Below, in pieces: positions 63,891 to 64,000 of a stretch of DNA of 64,000 bases; positions within the stretch are counted from its first letter, which is position 1; each line of letters opens with the position of its first letter. The position numbers and the translations under genes are program-made. The stretch is from Populus alba (taxonomy: Eukaryota; Streptophyta; Magnoliopsida; Malpighiales; Salicaceae): the NCBI RefSeq assembly GCF_005239225.2, contig NC_133284.1, forward strand, positions 49,012,697 through 49,076,696, read 5' to 3'. The notes under the pieces are model-generated. The model did no database searches, was not told where the DNA came from, and saw only the letters and a list, made by a program, of their open reading frames with translations.

Positions 63891-64000
63891 TATGACATAT
63901 TCTGTAAAGAAAGATAACGCATACAAACTAAAAACAGCGTCTATTCATGCATAGGTTTTCTACCTGGTCTCAAAAGGGTCTCATATCTCCCTAGTGACGT
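63734..64000 (-). other. 5' leader of the gag-only element (continues beyond the window)
   Basis: Matches 55711-56085 of the nested element. It contains a run of 31 T at 63859-63889. No gene is present. The primer site and 5' LTR are expected to start about 330 bp past the window edge. Confidence 0.8.
63859..63889. repeat. Poly-T run of 31
   Basis: Homopolymer in the leader of the gag-only element, absent from the equivalent place (about 55845) in the nested element. Confidence 0.9.

Larger units (their letters stand above)
48172..64000 (-). mobile_element. Tat/Ogre-like gypsy element keeping gag only (TR-GAG type), open at right
   Basis: Minus-strand element. Its 3' LTR is 48172-50158 continued at 58268-58567, split by the gag-less element. 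Its PPT is at 58568-58580 (complement), then minisatellites (58700-60412), a noncoding spacer (60413-62345), gag (62346-63733) and 5' leader (63734 to the edge). No protease, RT or integrase is found between gag and the spacer. Compared with the leader of the inner element, the missing part is about 330 bp to the PBS plus the 5' LTR. Predicted TSD: AAGAT (48167-48171). Confidence 0.85.

Overview
This 64 kb window is nuclear DNA of a flowering plant. It has AT-rich intergenic sequence, a spliced small gene, plant-mobile-domain pseudogenes, Ty1/copia and Ty3/gypsy LTR retrotransposons primed by the plant initiator tRNA-Met, and plant LINEs. The repeat types feel like a woody eudicot such as a poplar or willow, but that is an impression and no species marker was tested. 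I see no prokaryotic genes, no CRISPR array and no convincing tRNA or rRNA gene. Well over half of the window is transposable element.

Layout. 1-2138: intergenic sequence with a 58-59 bp tandem repeat and a perfect 17-bp hairpin. 2139-6870: Copia-1, a very young complete copia element on the minus strand (370-bp LTRs with one difference, TSD GTGAC), followed by a degenerate LINE (about 7030-8582). 8583-12888: host DNA with a local duplication of a promoter-like block, and the only convincing host gene, a three-exon gene at 11694-12415 for a 128-residue basic, coiled-coil-like protein.

12889-37704: a tandem segmental duplication, copy A (12889-29694) and copy B (31799-37704), separated by a truncated copia gag fragment (Copia-5). 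Both copies hold the same old copia insertion (Copia-4A and 4B, shared TSD TTTAG) and a plant-mobile-domain pseudogene. Only copy A received Copia-2 (14453-21883), which itself carries Copia-3 (15415-19888), and a GC-rich inverted-repeat element (about 26378-27427). Copy B still shows the matching empty sites.

37705-64000: a LINE fragment, then a tower of nested LTR retrotransposons: degenerate Copia-6 (38991 on), interrupted by degenerate Gypsy-1 (43403 on), interrupted by a Tat/Ogre-like gypsy element that keeps only gag (48172 to beyond the window), whose LTR is interrupted by a related element with no gag or pol (50159-58262, TSD ATTAA). Both Tat-like elements carry different minisatellite arrays next to their 3' LTRs.

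No set of genes here works together as a host pathway. The relationships are those of retroelement life cycles. Copia-1 is nearly intact. Copia-2 lacks protease and integrase. Copia-3 has nonsense mutations and an RNase H deletion. The gag-less Tat derivative could only have moved using proteins supplied by relatives. Several single-base frameshifts in young elements, and a left LTR full of short insertions, suggest that part of the assembly may be incompletely polished.
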